NCBI RefSeq assembly: GCF_902459765.1
Contig: NZ_CABPSP010000022.1
Span: 1 to 59,724 of the forward strand
Length of the DNA: 59,724 nt
Reading direction: 5' to 3'
Origin: Pandoraea anapnoica
GTDB lineage: Bacteria > Pseudomonadota > Gammaproteobacteria > Burkholderiales > Burkholderiaceae
The notes beneath the pieces are model-generated. The model had not been told where the DNA came from, searched no databases, and saw nothing but the letters and a program-made list of their open reading frames with translations. Of this stretch, positions 51,103-58,564 are shown piece after piece. The stretch's first letter is position 1; each line of letters opens with the position of its first letter. Position numbers and translations under genes: made by a program.

Positions 51103-51657
51103 ATGAACAAAGTCGTTTTCTGGAAACTGATCGATGACGCTCGTCGAGAGGCTAGCCCATCCGCTGCGGTTGCCGCGCTATTGGTGGACAAGCTTGCCGG
51201 TATGAGCGTTGGCGAGATCATGCGCTGAAAGCACATCTTCACCGAGTATCAAAAACTATCGTGCAAGAGCAAGCTTTGGGCTGCCGCCTACGTGATCAAT
51301 GGCGGCTGTAGCGACGACGGCTTTGATTACTTCCGTGGCTGGCTCATCGCCCAGGGGAAAAGAGTGTTCATGCTGGCCCTCGCCGAACCAGACAGTCTGG
51401 CGGAGGTCGATGTCGAGATGGATGATGCTTACAACCAAGAGATGCTTGCTGTGGGCTACGACGCTTATTTCAAAAAGATGGGTATGGCTCAGCGCAACTA
51501 TGCGACGGCACGGAATGCAGGCTCGGAGTATGAGTTGAGCGAGGACGAGCGACGGGCGCTGAGGGAGGAGATCCACTACGCGTCTGATATCAATCGCACT
51601 TGGGACGAAGTCAGTGTAGGTGCGATGGTACCTAAGCTTTTTTCAAAATTCAGTTGA
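51103..51657 (+). pseudogene. DUF4240 domain protein with in-frame TGA
   Basis: ATG 51103 reads 'MNKVVFWKLIDDARREASPS' and on to 'MSVGEIMR', then TGA (51226-51228), then in the same frame 'KHIFTEYQKLSCKSKLWAAA', 'YVINGGCSDDGFDYFRGWLI', 'AQGKRVFMLALAEPDSLAEV' to 51657. The downstream part is the DUF4240 core. No frameshift is involved, only one opal codon in a position where the family has an ordinary residue. Read-through or a nonsense mutation are both possible. DUF4240 genes are often found near toxin/immunity loci; immunity role is inference. Confidence 0.82.
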
Positions 51658-51764
51658 TTCGGGGATGGTCTGCGATCGAGGATGTACGTTGATCGCGTTG
51701 ACCACCTTACGTGAAAGCTCCACTGGTACGCTACCGGCGAGCGCGAGATCTTTTGATTTTAGCT

Positions 51765-52196
51765 ATGTGCGCACGTGAAAATATCGTTGGTCGCTGGAAA
51801 ATCGTGGCTTGGGAGCAGTTTTATGATGATGGTCGGCACATCTTCCCTCTGGGCAAGGATGTCGAAGGGTACATCCAATATGATCCGGACAATCGCATGG
51901 CGTGCATGCTGTTTAGTGCGAGTCGGCAGAAATTCAGTTCGATCGGGCCGTGGGATGCCTCCGCCGAGGAGCGGGCTGCTGCGTTTGGTTCGATGATCGC
52001 GTACGCGGGATCATTTTCTGTCAATGGCGACGTAGTCAGCCATCACGTCGAACTAAGCGCATTTCCCAATTGGAAAGAAAGCACGCTCAAGCGGCGCATA
52101 GAGGTTTCCGGCGGGCAAAATTTGGTGCTAGTCGCACGGATGGAAGAGGGGACGACGGAGGCGAGAACTGCGCGACTGACCTGGAGGCGAAGCTGA
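51765..52196 (+). CDS. Lipocalin-like domain protein
   Basis: 143 aa from ATG 51765 ('MCARENIVGRWKIVAWEQFY'), where 'ENIVGRWKIVAWE' is the G-x-W strand of the lipocalin-like family. It continues 'GYIQYDPDNRMACMLFSASR', 'AYAGSFSVNGDVVSHHVELS' and 'FPNWKESTLKRRIEV', the usual eight-strand order. No signal peptide. It probably binds a small hydrophobic molecule; family members also occur as tailoring proteins. Start uncertain, as no good SD is present and the frame is open to 51711. Confidence 0.82.
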   Translation: MCARENIVGRWKIVAWEQFYDDGRHIFPLGKDVEGYIQYDPDNRMACMLFSASRQKFSSIGPWDASAEERAAAFGSMIAYAGSFSVNGDVVSHHVELSAFPNWKESTLKRRIEVSGGQNLVLVARMEEGTTEARTARLTWRRS

Positions 52197-52358
52197 CCCC
52201 ATCGTTCATTGCGCGGCTGCACGGCGGCGTTCTTGCTGGACGTCTTGGCCGGATGAGCGCGTTATGTGTGTAATTCACAGGTGAAGACCGGCGAGCCGGG
52301 TTCTCCATCATGGTCCTGTGATTTGGTTCTGGCGTCAGTTGTAATCGAACGCGTTGCG

Positions 52359-52778
52359 CTAAAACTGGGGCGCGTGAACGGGCACGCCGAGCGCGCGTGC
52401 CGTGTCCATAAAGCAATTGTAGGTTGCCTCCGTATCTCGGTCGCCGCGCATAATCATAATTCCTTCGCCTGCCTCGCATCCGTACAGGACGCCTTCCCTC
52501 GTTATAGCGACATCGGACGGGTCCGGGTTAGTCGGAAAAATCTTCTGCCCATGTTTTTGGAACGCTTCGCGCTGGACGTGGGCGGTCTGGAGGCACTCCT
52601 GGACCCGCTTTCCCACCTCCGGGGTATTTGGCGGTTCGCCCTTCGGATACAGCGATGAAGCACAGCCGGCGTTTATTCCCCTATCCAGAGCGGGCGCCTC
52701 TCGGTTAGCACCTACCGCGCATGCGGTCAGCGCAACAGTCACGGCCATTGCGGCCGGTAGCATCAACAATTTACGCAT
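52359..52778 (-). CDS. Lipoprotein of the 'C-x-x-x-LYP-x-GEP' family
   Basis: 139 aa. Signal peptide 'MRKLLMLPAAMAVTVALTAC' ends in lipobox LTAC (Cys20). The mature part shares with the exported protein at 25707 the order 'AGCASSLYPKGEPPNTPEVG', 'RVQECLQTAHV', 'IFPTNPDPSD' and 'GVLYGCEAGEG'; four Cys probably form two disulphides. Its ATG overlaps the stop of the upstream membrane gene (TGATG). Paired with a small membrane protein, as its paralogue is. Role unknown; a periplasmic immunity lipoprotein is one possibility. Confidence 0.78.
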   Translation of the reverse strand: MRKLLMLPAAMAVTVALTACAVGANREAPALDRGINAGCASSLYPKGEPPNTPEVGKRVQECLQTAHVQREAFQKHGQKIFPTNPDPSDVAITREGVLYGCEAGEGIMIMRGDRDTEATYNCFMDTARALGVPVHAPQF

Positions 52779-53183
52779 CAGTCTTTACCTTCAATTTCTC
52801 GCTCCACCTCGGCCAACTGCGCATGCCATTCTTCATTATCCGTCGCAGCCAGTTGGATACCTTCCACCGCAATATTCGCGGAGGGGGGGCAGTGAATGCG
52901 GCGTGGCGTTCTCCTGCGGTCTTGGTGGTGGCGCTGGGAATAGGTAGCAGTATGCAATGACGCCAGCGGCCATCACCAAAATGATGGCCAAGAACGCAGA
53001 CCATTGCCGGCGCGTCGAGGGCAGGTCCACAAGTCCGCCAGATAGGATGATGACGACGATTTCCGCAACTACCATCGTGCCTTTGGCTAACCATCGAAAA
53101 CCGACTTCTGCGAATCTTGTCGCAAGGCAGCGACTGCGGAAGATGCGCCGCGACGGCGGGATTGACTCGTCAAAATTGTCCAT
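52778..53183 (-). pseudogene. Small membrane protein, frameshifted at a C7/G7 tract
   Basis: ATG 53183 has a strong SD (GAGGAGA). 'MDNFDESIPPSRRIFRSRCL' leads to two transmembrane segments ('TMVVAEIVVIILSGGLVDLP', 'AFLAIILVMAAGVIAYCYLF'). At the C7 run (+ strand G7, 52883-52889) the written frame goes to a stop at 52836. With C6 it continues 'PPSANIAVEGIQLAATDNEE' and 'WHAQLAEVEREIEGKD', then TGA at 52778-52780 overlapping the lipoprotein ATG. The coupling and the better sequence show that the second is the original frame. Confidence 0.75.
52883..52889 (+). repeat. G7 tract (C7 on coding strand) breaking the membrane gene
   Basis: Seven bases where six would preserve the frame of 52778-53183. 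Confidence 0.8.
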
Positions 53184-53463
53184 CTTCTCCTCTTCGTGGG
53201 CACGGGACCCAACGAGCGAGCTGGTAGTTTCTCTGCAACGCAGACAAAGTCCACCGTCAGCAGGTCGTAAATGCGGCAATTCCCCGTATTTGGGGTGATT
53301 TCGGAGGGAGGGGGCGGCTGGAGGTGAAAATGTCAAATTGGGTGTTCTGGGGCATGCGGCGTGGTCTGGCGACTAGCTCGATTGTGAGTCGGTGTGCTGT
53401 CGGTCGCCGGCATTGAGATGCTAGACGCGAGTTCATCCCCATGAAATGGGTGCGGGCACTTGC

Positions 53464-54300
53464 CTAAATCGAGTGGTTCGGCCAAGTGATCTCTACGTGG
53501 ACGTTGTTGAAATTCGGATCGTTTTCGTCGCCTTGATGCACGCAGACCATGCCTTCAGGTAGCGTCTGCATGTCGATCTCCTGCTTCTCTGGTATGAGAC
53601 CGCCGTGCGCTTGGAACGTGATAAGGCGATTGAACAATTCCACTGCTGCTGCTCGGTATCGAGCGGGCACACTGTGCAGACTTAGGTCTGGTCTGCCGTA
53701 TTTGAGTAAGCCTCGGGTGTGGAACCACTGAAACCCATCCCGTTCTTCGGATACCAAGATGACCACGTGCTCGTGTGGTGATGGTAGAGCAGGCTCGAAA
53801 ATTTTGGCCTTCCACTCAGAAGGTGACCACCAGGTAACGCTTAGTGGGTCATAAATCGCAGTACCACCGTTATCTATTAGACACGTCAGCAACCCTACGA
53901 CATCGCGGAAATAATTGAGCGTAGTTTCGTCCGCAAATATGCCTCGCAAAACAACGCATTCCATCTGGGCGGCGATTTGGCCTGCTAATACTGGATCTTC
54001 GGCTGTCAACTTGTCCCAGGCGGTCCCGTCGCAGAACGAGTCCAGTACTTCTGGGTGCTGATCACGACCATATGAAAAAAGTTCGACGCCGTCCGGGATG
54101 CCTTGGCATCGATACTTTGAGCGTGATAGAGCAAGATTCTCGACGTTGGTCCCAAACACCACGTAGAGGAGATGGGCTTTCGCATCGCTCGCTTGATGAA
54201 AATCGCGCTTCCAGTCTGGTAAGGGGGGCATCATTGAGGTTCTCGTGGCACCGTCAATATTCTTTGCCATGGGTAGCAAGCTAATCCGGTGAAAAGTCAT
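53464..54300 (-). CDS. Conserved hypothetical protein, DUF4261-like/suppressor-of-fused-like layout
   Basis: 278 aa from ATG 54300 (GGAAG lies upstream; the frame is open to 54324). No signal peptide. Middle: 'LLTCLIDNGGTAIYDPLSVT' and WWSPSEWKAKIFEP. C-terminal: 'FQWFHTRGLLKYGRPDLSLH', 'LFNRLITFQAHGGLIPEKQE' and 'DENDPNFNNVHVEITW', which is recurrent in proteobacterial proteins found singly near toxin loci. The assignment to a named family is uncertain. Cytoplasmic, possibly an immunity-type protein. Confidence 0.6.
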   Translation of the reverse strand: MTFHRISLLPMAKNIDGATRTSMMPPLPDWKRDFHQASDAKAHLLYVVFGTNVENLALSRSKYRCQGIPDGVELFSYGRDQHPEVLDSFCDGTAWDKLTAEDPVLAGQIAAQMECVVLRGIFADETTLNYFRDVVGLLTCLIDNGGTAIYDPLSVTWWSPSEWKAKIFEPALPSPHEHVVILVSEERDGFQWFHTRGLLKYGRPDLSLHSVPARYRAAAVELFNRLITFQAHGGLIPEKQEIDMQTLPEGMVCVHQGDENDPNFNNVHVEITWPNHSI

Positions 54301-54351
54301 GTATGGCACTTCCACCACGCTCATTATGAGGCAGGTTGTCAGTTAGGAAAG

Positions 54352-54807
54352 CTAAACCGAATAGTCGAAAACAACGACCCCATCGAGGAACGGGGTCACG
54401 TAGTCCTTGAACTGATCGTGTTGCAGATCAATGAACTGGGCATCTTGCACAAACGGTCGGCCGACGTAAAAGTTGCGGTCACCTTCTGAGCGGAAGGTGA
54501 CAACGAAAGCTTGCTGAAGACCATGATCCGCCTGCTCACCACTCGTTTGTGTGCCAGTTTCTATAGACACAATATATTCGCGGCCATTCCTCAATGATCG
54601 CTGCAAGGCTACGAAGCGCTGGGTGACCTCGTTCCTCTGAGAGTCTCGGACCTCGTCCTTATAGCGAAAAAGGACGATATGACGAATGATGCCTGGTTTA
54701 TATCCCGATGAGACGAACTGTTCCGTTCCAACGTCTCTGATTTCCGCGTTCAGGCGTTCCGTTGCCGACGGAGAGCGGTTGCCTGCATTCGCCGCAGTGT
54801 GGGCCAT
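54352..54807 (-). CDS. Dabb (stress-responsive alpha/beta barrel) domain protein
   Basis: 151 aa. 'GIIRHIVLFRYKDEVRDSQR' is the first strand and helix of the Dabb domain with the family's conserved H-I-V-L-F-x-x-K/Y; it continues 'YIVSIETGTQTSGEQADHGL', 'QQAFVVTFRSEGDRNFYVGR' and 'FIDLQHDQFKDYVTPFLDGV', giving the ferredoxin-like dimeric barrel. About 35 extra residues at the N-terminus are polar; the start may be further in. Family members bind or modify small molecules; the substrate here is unknown. Confidence 0.88.
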   Translation of the reverse strand: MAHTAANAGNRSPSATERLNAEIRDVGTEQFVSSGYKPGIIRHIVLFRYKDEVRDSQRNEVTQRFVALQRSLRNGREYIVSIETGTQTSGEQADHGLQQAFVVTFRSEGDRNFYVGRPFVQDAQFIDLQHDQFKDYVTPFLDGVVVFDYSV

Positions 54808-55233
54808 TTGACGTCCTTTGAGTGGTGCCGCTATCTGTGCCGCGGCGTCAATTAATGATCAAAACGACGTCCCGTGTTCAATGAATTTGAGCCCGAGCAT
54901 CGTTCGCTATCGAAGCACTATTCACGGAATTTTAGCCACACGCTGCGGACCTCACATTCCGTACGGCTGGAAGCACCGAGAAAGCGCCAGCTTTCAATAA
55001 CCGTGCGTACAAATGGGGCGCAACAGCGTTTGAGATTTGGTCGATGTCTTAACTTCGACTCTCAATGGTCTGTCAACCCAAGCTCGGTAAGCAGATCATT
55101 GAGTCGCCGTGGTGGCCAACGAACTGACGCAGAGAGTAATCGACGGTCTTGGCCAAAGGGCGTTATACGCTGGAGCGGCGGACGAGTTTCCGACATGGAG
55201 GAAGTGACGTGTAGGAGCTAAGAGCGTCGCGCT

Positions 55234-55344
55234 GAGCGTCGTCATTTGCGGCACATCGCCATGACCTTGTTGAAGCAAGGTCGCGCGGCAAAGATCGGGC
55301 TTAAGAAGCACTGTCTAGATCCCCGGGGAGGCACCAATACTTAA
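55234..55344 (+). pseudogene. Transposase C-terminal remnant, ISAs1-like
   Basis: The frame reads 'ERRHLRHIAMTLLKQGRAAK' and IGLKKHCLDP, close in pattern to the end of ISAs1-family transposases ('LRR.AL.LLK.....k..lk.Kr..A.WD'). The Trp-Asp ending is lost. Short, so the identification is weak. Confidence 0.4.
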
Positions 55345-55471
55345 CGTAACTCCACGGCCGGTGAGCTTCCCGTCTGACTCGATACTTCGATCGACAGCCA
55401 CGGACAAGCTTCAAGGGGTATAGCGAGAAATTAGATTTTGCTTATGGTGCTCGTCGGGCACTCATGATTTA

Positions 55472-55663
55472 CTACGCCACTTTTGGCCCATGTTCAAGCT
55501 CCAACGGGAATTGACCGCGGTGCCTTTTCGTCCTGCTCCGGTCCAGCGCCGCGCGGGCTTCCGGGGCATGCATGCCGTTGATCGTTTGCTCGTGGCGAAA
55601 TTCTCTCATCTTGAGATCGTCATATTCCGATCGCCAGTCTTTGGTCAAGAACCCAAGCTGCAC
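55472..55663 (-). CDS. Doubtful small ORF
   Basis: 63 aa from GTG 55663. 'TKDWRSEYDDLKMREFRHEQ' and 'TINGMHAPEARAALDRSRTK' look like a genuine amphipathic helical protein, but there is no SD and an opposing frame covers the same DNA. Confidence 0.3.
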   Translation of the reverse strand: MQLGFLTKDWRSEYDDLKMREFRHEQTINGMHAPEARAALDRSRTKRHRGQFPLELEHGPKVA

Positions 55664-55844
55664 GAGGAGACGAAATTCGTTCTAGGGAACTGGGGCGTAG
55701 GGCGCGGCCATACTGTTGGTGCTCGCCGCTTCCGACGTAATAGAAGTATTTCGCCGGACGTTGCCAAGAGGTGTGGGAGCGCAACTTTCGAACTCGATCA
55801 TCGGTTCATAGAGGCAGTGTCAGTTCAACGTAGTAGACAACGAA

Positions 55845-57050
55845 ATGAATGCCAAAAACTCATCGTCGGACAAGGCCAACTGTGGCAAGGTGACGCTTCG
55901 GTATTTTGCGTACCGCGTCTTCAGTAGTGCATCGAAGCTGACGAAGGCCAACGGTCCGCTGAAGGTAGGGCAAGGACTGATCGCCACCATTTTTGCATTG
56001 GTTCTCGCTTCGCTGAGTCTACTCGGCGTGATCGCCTTCCATTACCCGCAATATCTAACCACGCCGGAGTTGCGTCATGTGTACTCCGTTGGCACGCTTC
56101 GGCACATGCTATTTGGTGCGCTCCTTGCGGCCGGTGGTTTGGCTCTGACCAGTTGCGTGCTCGGAAACCGCCGTCGCCTCAACGGATTGGCATTCGTGAT
56201 TGTTCTCGCGTCCATTGCGTTGGGTGGGGCAAATGTTCCAGTCGGTGACTTCCCAGACCATACGCCTTACGTCGGGCTTGATTGGTTCATTCTCGACCTG
56301 CTTGGGTCAACGACCATCTTCGTCATGATTGAAAAGGCGTTTCCACTCAACCGTAGTCAAGCTGTTTTTCGCTTTGAATGGCAAACCGATATGGTGCATT
56401 TTTCCGTTAATCATCTAGTAGTCGGATTGGTGCTTCTGGTTGTCAATCTCCTGGTTCACGGTGTGTTTGGCTGGCTGGCCAGTGCCAAGCTTCAGTTGCT
56501 CGTACGGCACCTGTGGTTCATTCCGCAGTTGCTCCTTTGCATGCTAGTGGCGGACATGATGGAGTACCTTGTGCACCGGGCCTATCACGAGGTACCGATT
56601 CTATGGAGATTCCATGCTGTACATCACAGCGTCAGATCAATGGATTGGCTCGCCGGCTCGCGACAGCATATTCTTGAGGTAGTTGCGACGCGTGTGGCTG
56701 TGCTCGGTCCGCTTTTCGTCATTGGCTTCAGCAAGTCTGTGGTTGACGTCTACATTATCATCGTGGGATTTCAGGCGGTGTTCAACCACACTAACGTGCG
56801 CCTCCCGTGGGGGCCACTCAAATACGTCTTCGTTACCCCGGATTTTCATCATTGGCATCATTCGTCGGAGGACGAGGCTATTGACAAAAACTACGCAGCA
56901 CACTTTGCCTTTATCGATCGCATTTTCGGAACCGCGGTGAAATCGAAAGCCGCGTTCCCAAGGAAGTACGGCGTTGTCGGGGATTATGTGCCGGATGGCT
57001 TCCTCGCGCAGCAAGCGTTTCCATTTTTCGGTAGCAAACGGTCGCAATGA
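55845..57050 (+). CDS. Sterol desaturase / fatty acid hydroxylase superfamily protein
   Basis: 401 aa integral membrane protein. Several hydrophobic segments (near residues 45-65, 87-105, 115-132, 190-212 and 225-240) precede the di-iron His boxes: 'HRAYH' at about residue 244, 'HAVHH' at about 257 and 'HHWHH' at about 335, the H-x(3)-H, H-x(2)-HH and HH-x-HH pattern needed for oxygen activation. An additional His in 'FNHTNVRLPWGPLKYVFVTP' completes the set. It would hydroxylate or desaturate a lipid at the inner membrane, perhaps a hopanoid or fatty acid. No partner ferredoxin gene is near. Confidence 0.9.
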   Translation: MNAKNSSSDKANCGKVTLRYFAYRVFSSASKLTKANGPLKVGQGLIATIFALVLASLSLLGVIAFHYPQYLTTPELRHVYSVGTLRHMLFGALLAAGGLALTSCVLGNRRRLNGLAFVIVLASIALGGANVPVGDFPDHTPYVGLDWFILDLLGSTTIFVMIEKAFPLNRSQAVFRFEWQTDMVHFSVNHLVVGLVLLVVNLLVHGVFGWLASAKLQLLVRHLWFIPQLLLCMLVADMMEYLVHRAYHEVPILWRFHAVHHSVRSMDWLAGSRQHILEVVATRVAVLGPLFVIGFSKSVVDVYIIIVGFQAVFNHTNVRLPWGPLKYVFVTPDFHHWHHSSEDEAIDKNYAAHFAFIDRIFGTAVKSKAAFPRKYGVVGDYVPDGFLAQQAFPFFGSKRSQ

Positions 57051-57364
57051 TCGAGGTCGTTTCCGACGGGTTGCTGAAGGTTTTCAGGGCATTCGAGAAA
57101 GTTGTTGATGCATTTGACACTCGCTCCCCCGCCGCTACGAAATGCTCCCAGCTACCTATGCAGCGCACTGCGTGGCTGGCTGTGCATGGGCAAACCAAAG
57201 CCGGTGTAAGCGATTCACATCCTGATATTCGTGTCTTTCTCGCATGTGGCAGCAACAAGCAACGCCCTCACCGATACGGAACGAACGGCATGGTTTGTCC
57301 GGTAGGTGGGGAATCGAATCGCGCCGGACACGCCATTCTCGAGGACCTGCGCATCGACGAGTAA
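57047..57364 (+). CDS. Doubtful ORF overlapping the desaturase stop
   Basis: 105 aa. The ATG overlaps the desaturase TGA (ATGA). 'MIEVVSDGLLKVFRAFEKVV' is plausible but the rest lacks recognisable pattern. Its support is the overlap only. Confidence 0.3.
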   Translation: MIEVVSDGLLKVFRAFEKVVDAFDTRSPAATKCSQLPMQRTAWLAVHGQTKAGVSDSHPDIRVFLACGSNKQRPHRYGTNGMVCPVGGESNRAGHAILEDLRIDE

Positions 57365-57618
57365 GTGTTAGCTTGACGCAGAGGCCGATGATGAGGCTGC
57401 GACCATCGTCAAGAGTAGGAAAGGACGCGTTAGCTTACTCAGAGCCGGTCTTAGCCATATCTATGCATATCCCTGCTCTACGGGCCAAGGCGAGTGCTGC
57501 GTCTGCATCGGTAACGCTCGACGCGCAGGGATCGTCCCAGTCGGTTCCGGATTGCGCAAGCCATTCGAGAACGTCCTCGCCGATTTGCAGAGCGCGGTTC
57601 GAAGCGATAGGAGGACAA

Positions 57619-57852
57619 GTGAAGATCTACGGTTATTCCTTTGGCGGCGATGCTGAGCTTTCCGAGTTGCACGAAGTCTCCTTTGTTGCCTCTCCGGAGG
57701 AGTTGCGAAGGATCGCTCGGTTTCTTGAGGATTGCGCTGCAGGAATGGCTGCATGCGGCGGGGACTGGATGCACGAACATTTGTCTGACAATGTCCAGGG
57801 CTTCAAGGGGACGCCCGATGTGGTTGTCGTTAATCCGGTACATCATCCGTGA
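57619..57852 (+). CDS. Imm32-like immunity protein
   Basis: 77 aa from GTG 57619, fixed by a perfect AGGAGG about 5 bases upstream. 'VKIYGYSFGGDAELSELHEV', 'SFVASPEELRRIARFLEDCA' and 'DWMHEHLSDNVQGFKGTPDV' with VVVNPVHHP match the Imm32 layout: first strand, 'EL.EV.F.aspeeLr.ia.Fl', then 'g...HeHl.d' and 'pDvvv'. Imm32 proteins neutralise toxin domains of polymorphic or contact-dependent systems in the cytoplasm. No toxin gene is adjacent, so it is an orphan. Strongest immunity-type call of the window. Confidence 0.8.
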   Translation: MKIYGYSFGGDAELSELHEVSFVASPEELRRIARFLEDCAAGMAACGGDWMHEHLSDNVQGFKGTPDVVVVNPVHHP

Positions 57853-57953
57853 ACAATCGTGCTCGCGACTGCCGCATCAAACTGTTCGGAGTATTGCCCT
57901 CAAGTGCCTCCTGGTGGAGCCGCTACGTTCCCTAAAGGGGCGCGGCGGGATCG

Positions 57954-58160
57954 CCTCCTGAGGCGCGCCTCGCGTGTGTACACGAACACAATGCCGATGC
58001 ACCGGCCAATTATATTGACGAGTTGCTGGCCTGCAACGGGGCAAAGCACGTGCCGGAATCCGCCACGATTGAACGCATTCAAAAACTCGCGGACGACGCC
58101 ACTTTAACTGCCGTATTTACGGCACAGACCGATCTCTTCCTGTTGGATCGAATTGCTTGA
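57954..58160 (+). pseudogene. C-terminal remnant of an unknown protein
   Basis: The frame reads 'VHEHNADAPANYIDELLACN', 'GAKHVPESATIERIQKLADD' and 'ATLTAVFTAQTDLFLLDRIA' to TGA 58160. It looks like genuine protein but has no ATG, GTG or TTG start in frame, so it is a decayed or frameshifted gene. Confidence 0.4.
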
Positions 58161-58481
58161 GGGCTGGTTGGCATATTTGGAATGCCAAACTGTGGCACCA
58201 AGTCGAGCGTTTCGAAGAATTTTGCGAGGCTATTCGCATTTTTCCTCATTTCGCGGTATCCCGCGATGACGTGCATCGCAAACTCCTGCCCTTCGCCTAA
58301 TTGAGATTGCGCTTTTGAAAGTGCAACTCGTGCGGCAATTCAAACGAGTAGTCCACTTATCCAAACCGCGGTCTCGTAAGACATCCTCTACGCTCGACGG
58401 GTATAAGGCATTCGCCCTTCGCGTTACTTTTTGCTGCCTGTCGACTTCGGAATGTCCGGGCGTTTGAGAAGACGGCTTGCT

Positions 58482-58489
58482 GGGGGGGG
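58482..58489 (+). repeat. G8 tract 75 bases before the autotransporter start
   Basis: Eight G then CTTCC, in the presumed promoter region of the autotransporter gene at 58565. Confidence 0.9.
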
Positions 58490-58564
58490 CTTCCATTGAA
58501 CGAGTGGGTGCGCAGCTTTCAGGCACCACGACCAAATGAAGAGACCGGTCTAAGGAGTTAGCAC

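Larger units (their letters stand above)
54808..55844. other. Gap with remnants
   Basis: No intact gene. It contains a probable transposase remnant at 55234-55344 and a doubtful minus-strand frame at 55472-55663. The remainder shows no recognisable feature. Confidence 0.4.
57853..58564. other. Gap upstream of the second autotransporter
   Basis: Contains an open frame without start (57954-58160), the perfect inverted repeat TTGGCAT/ATGCCAA (58168-58188) and a G8 tract (58482-58489). The autotransporter promoter should lie at the right end; no clear boxes. Confidence 0.4.

Noticed and set aside
57461-57640. Protein-like minus-strand stretch (EDVLEWLAQSGTDWDD)
   Set aside because: No start codon in frame, and its upstream part runs into the strong SD and start of the Imm32-like gene on the other strand. 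Could be a remnant but I cannot support a gene.
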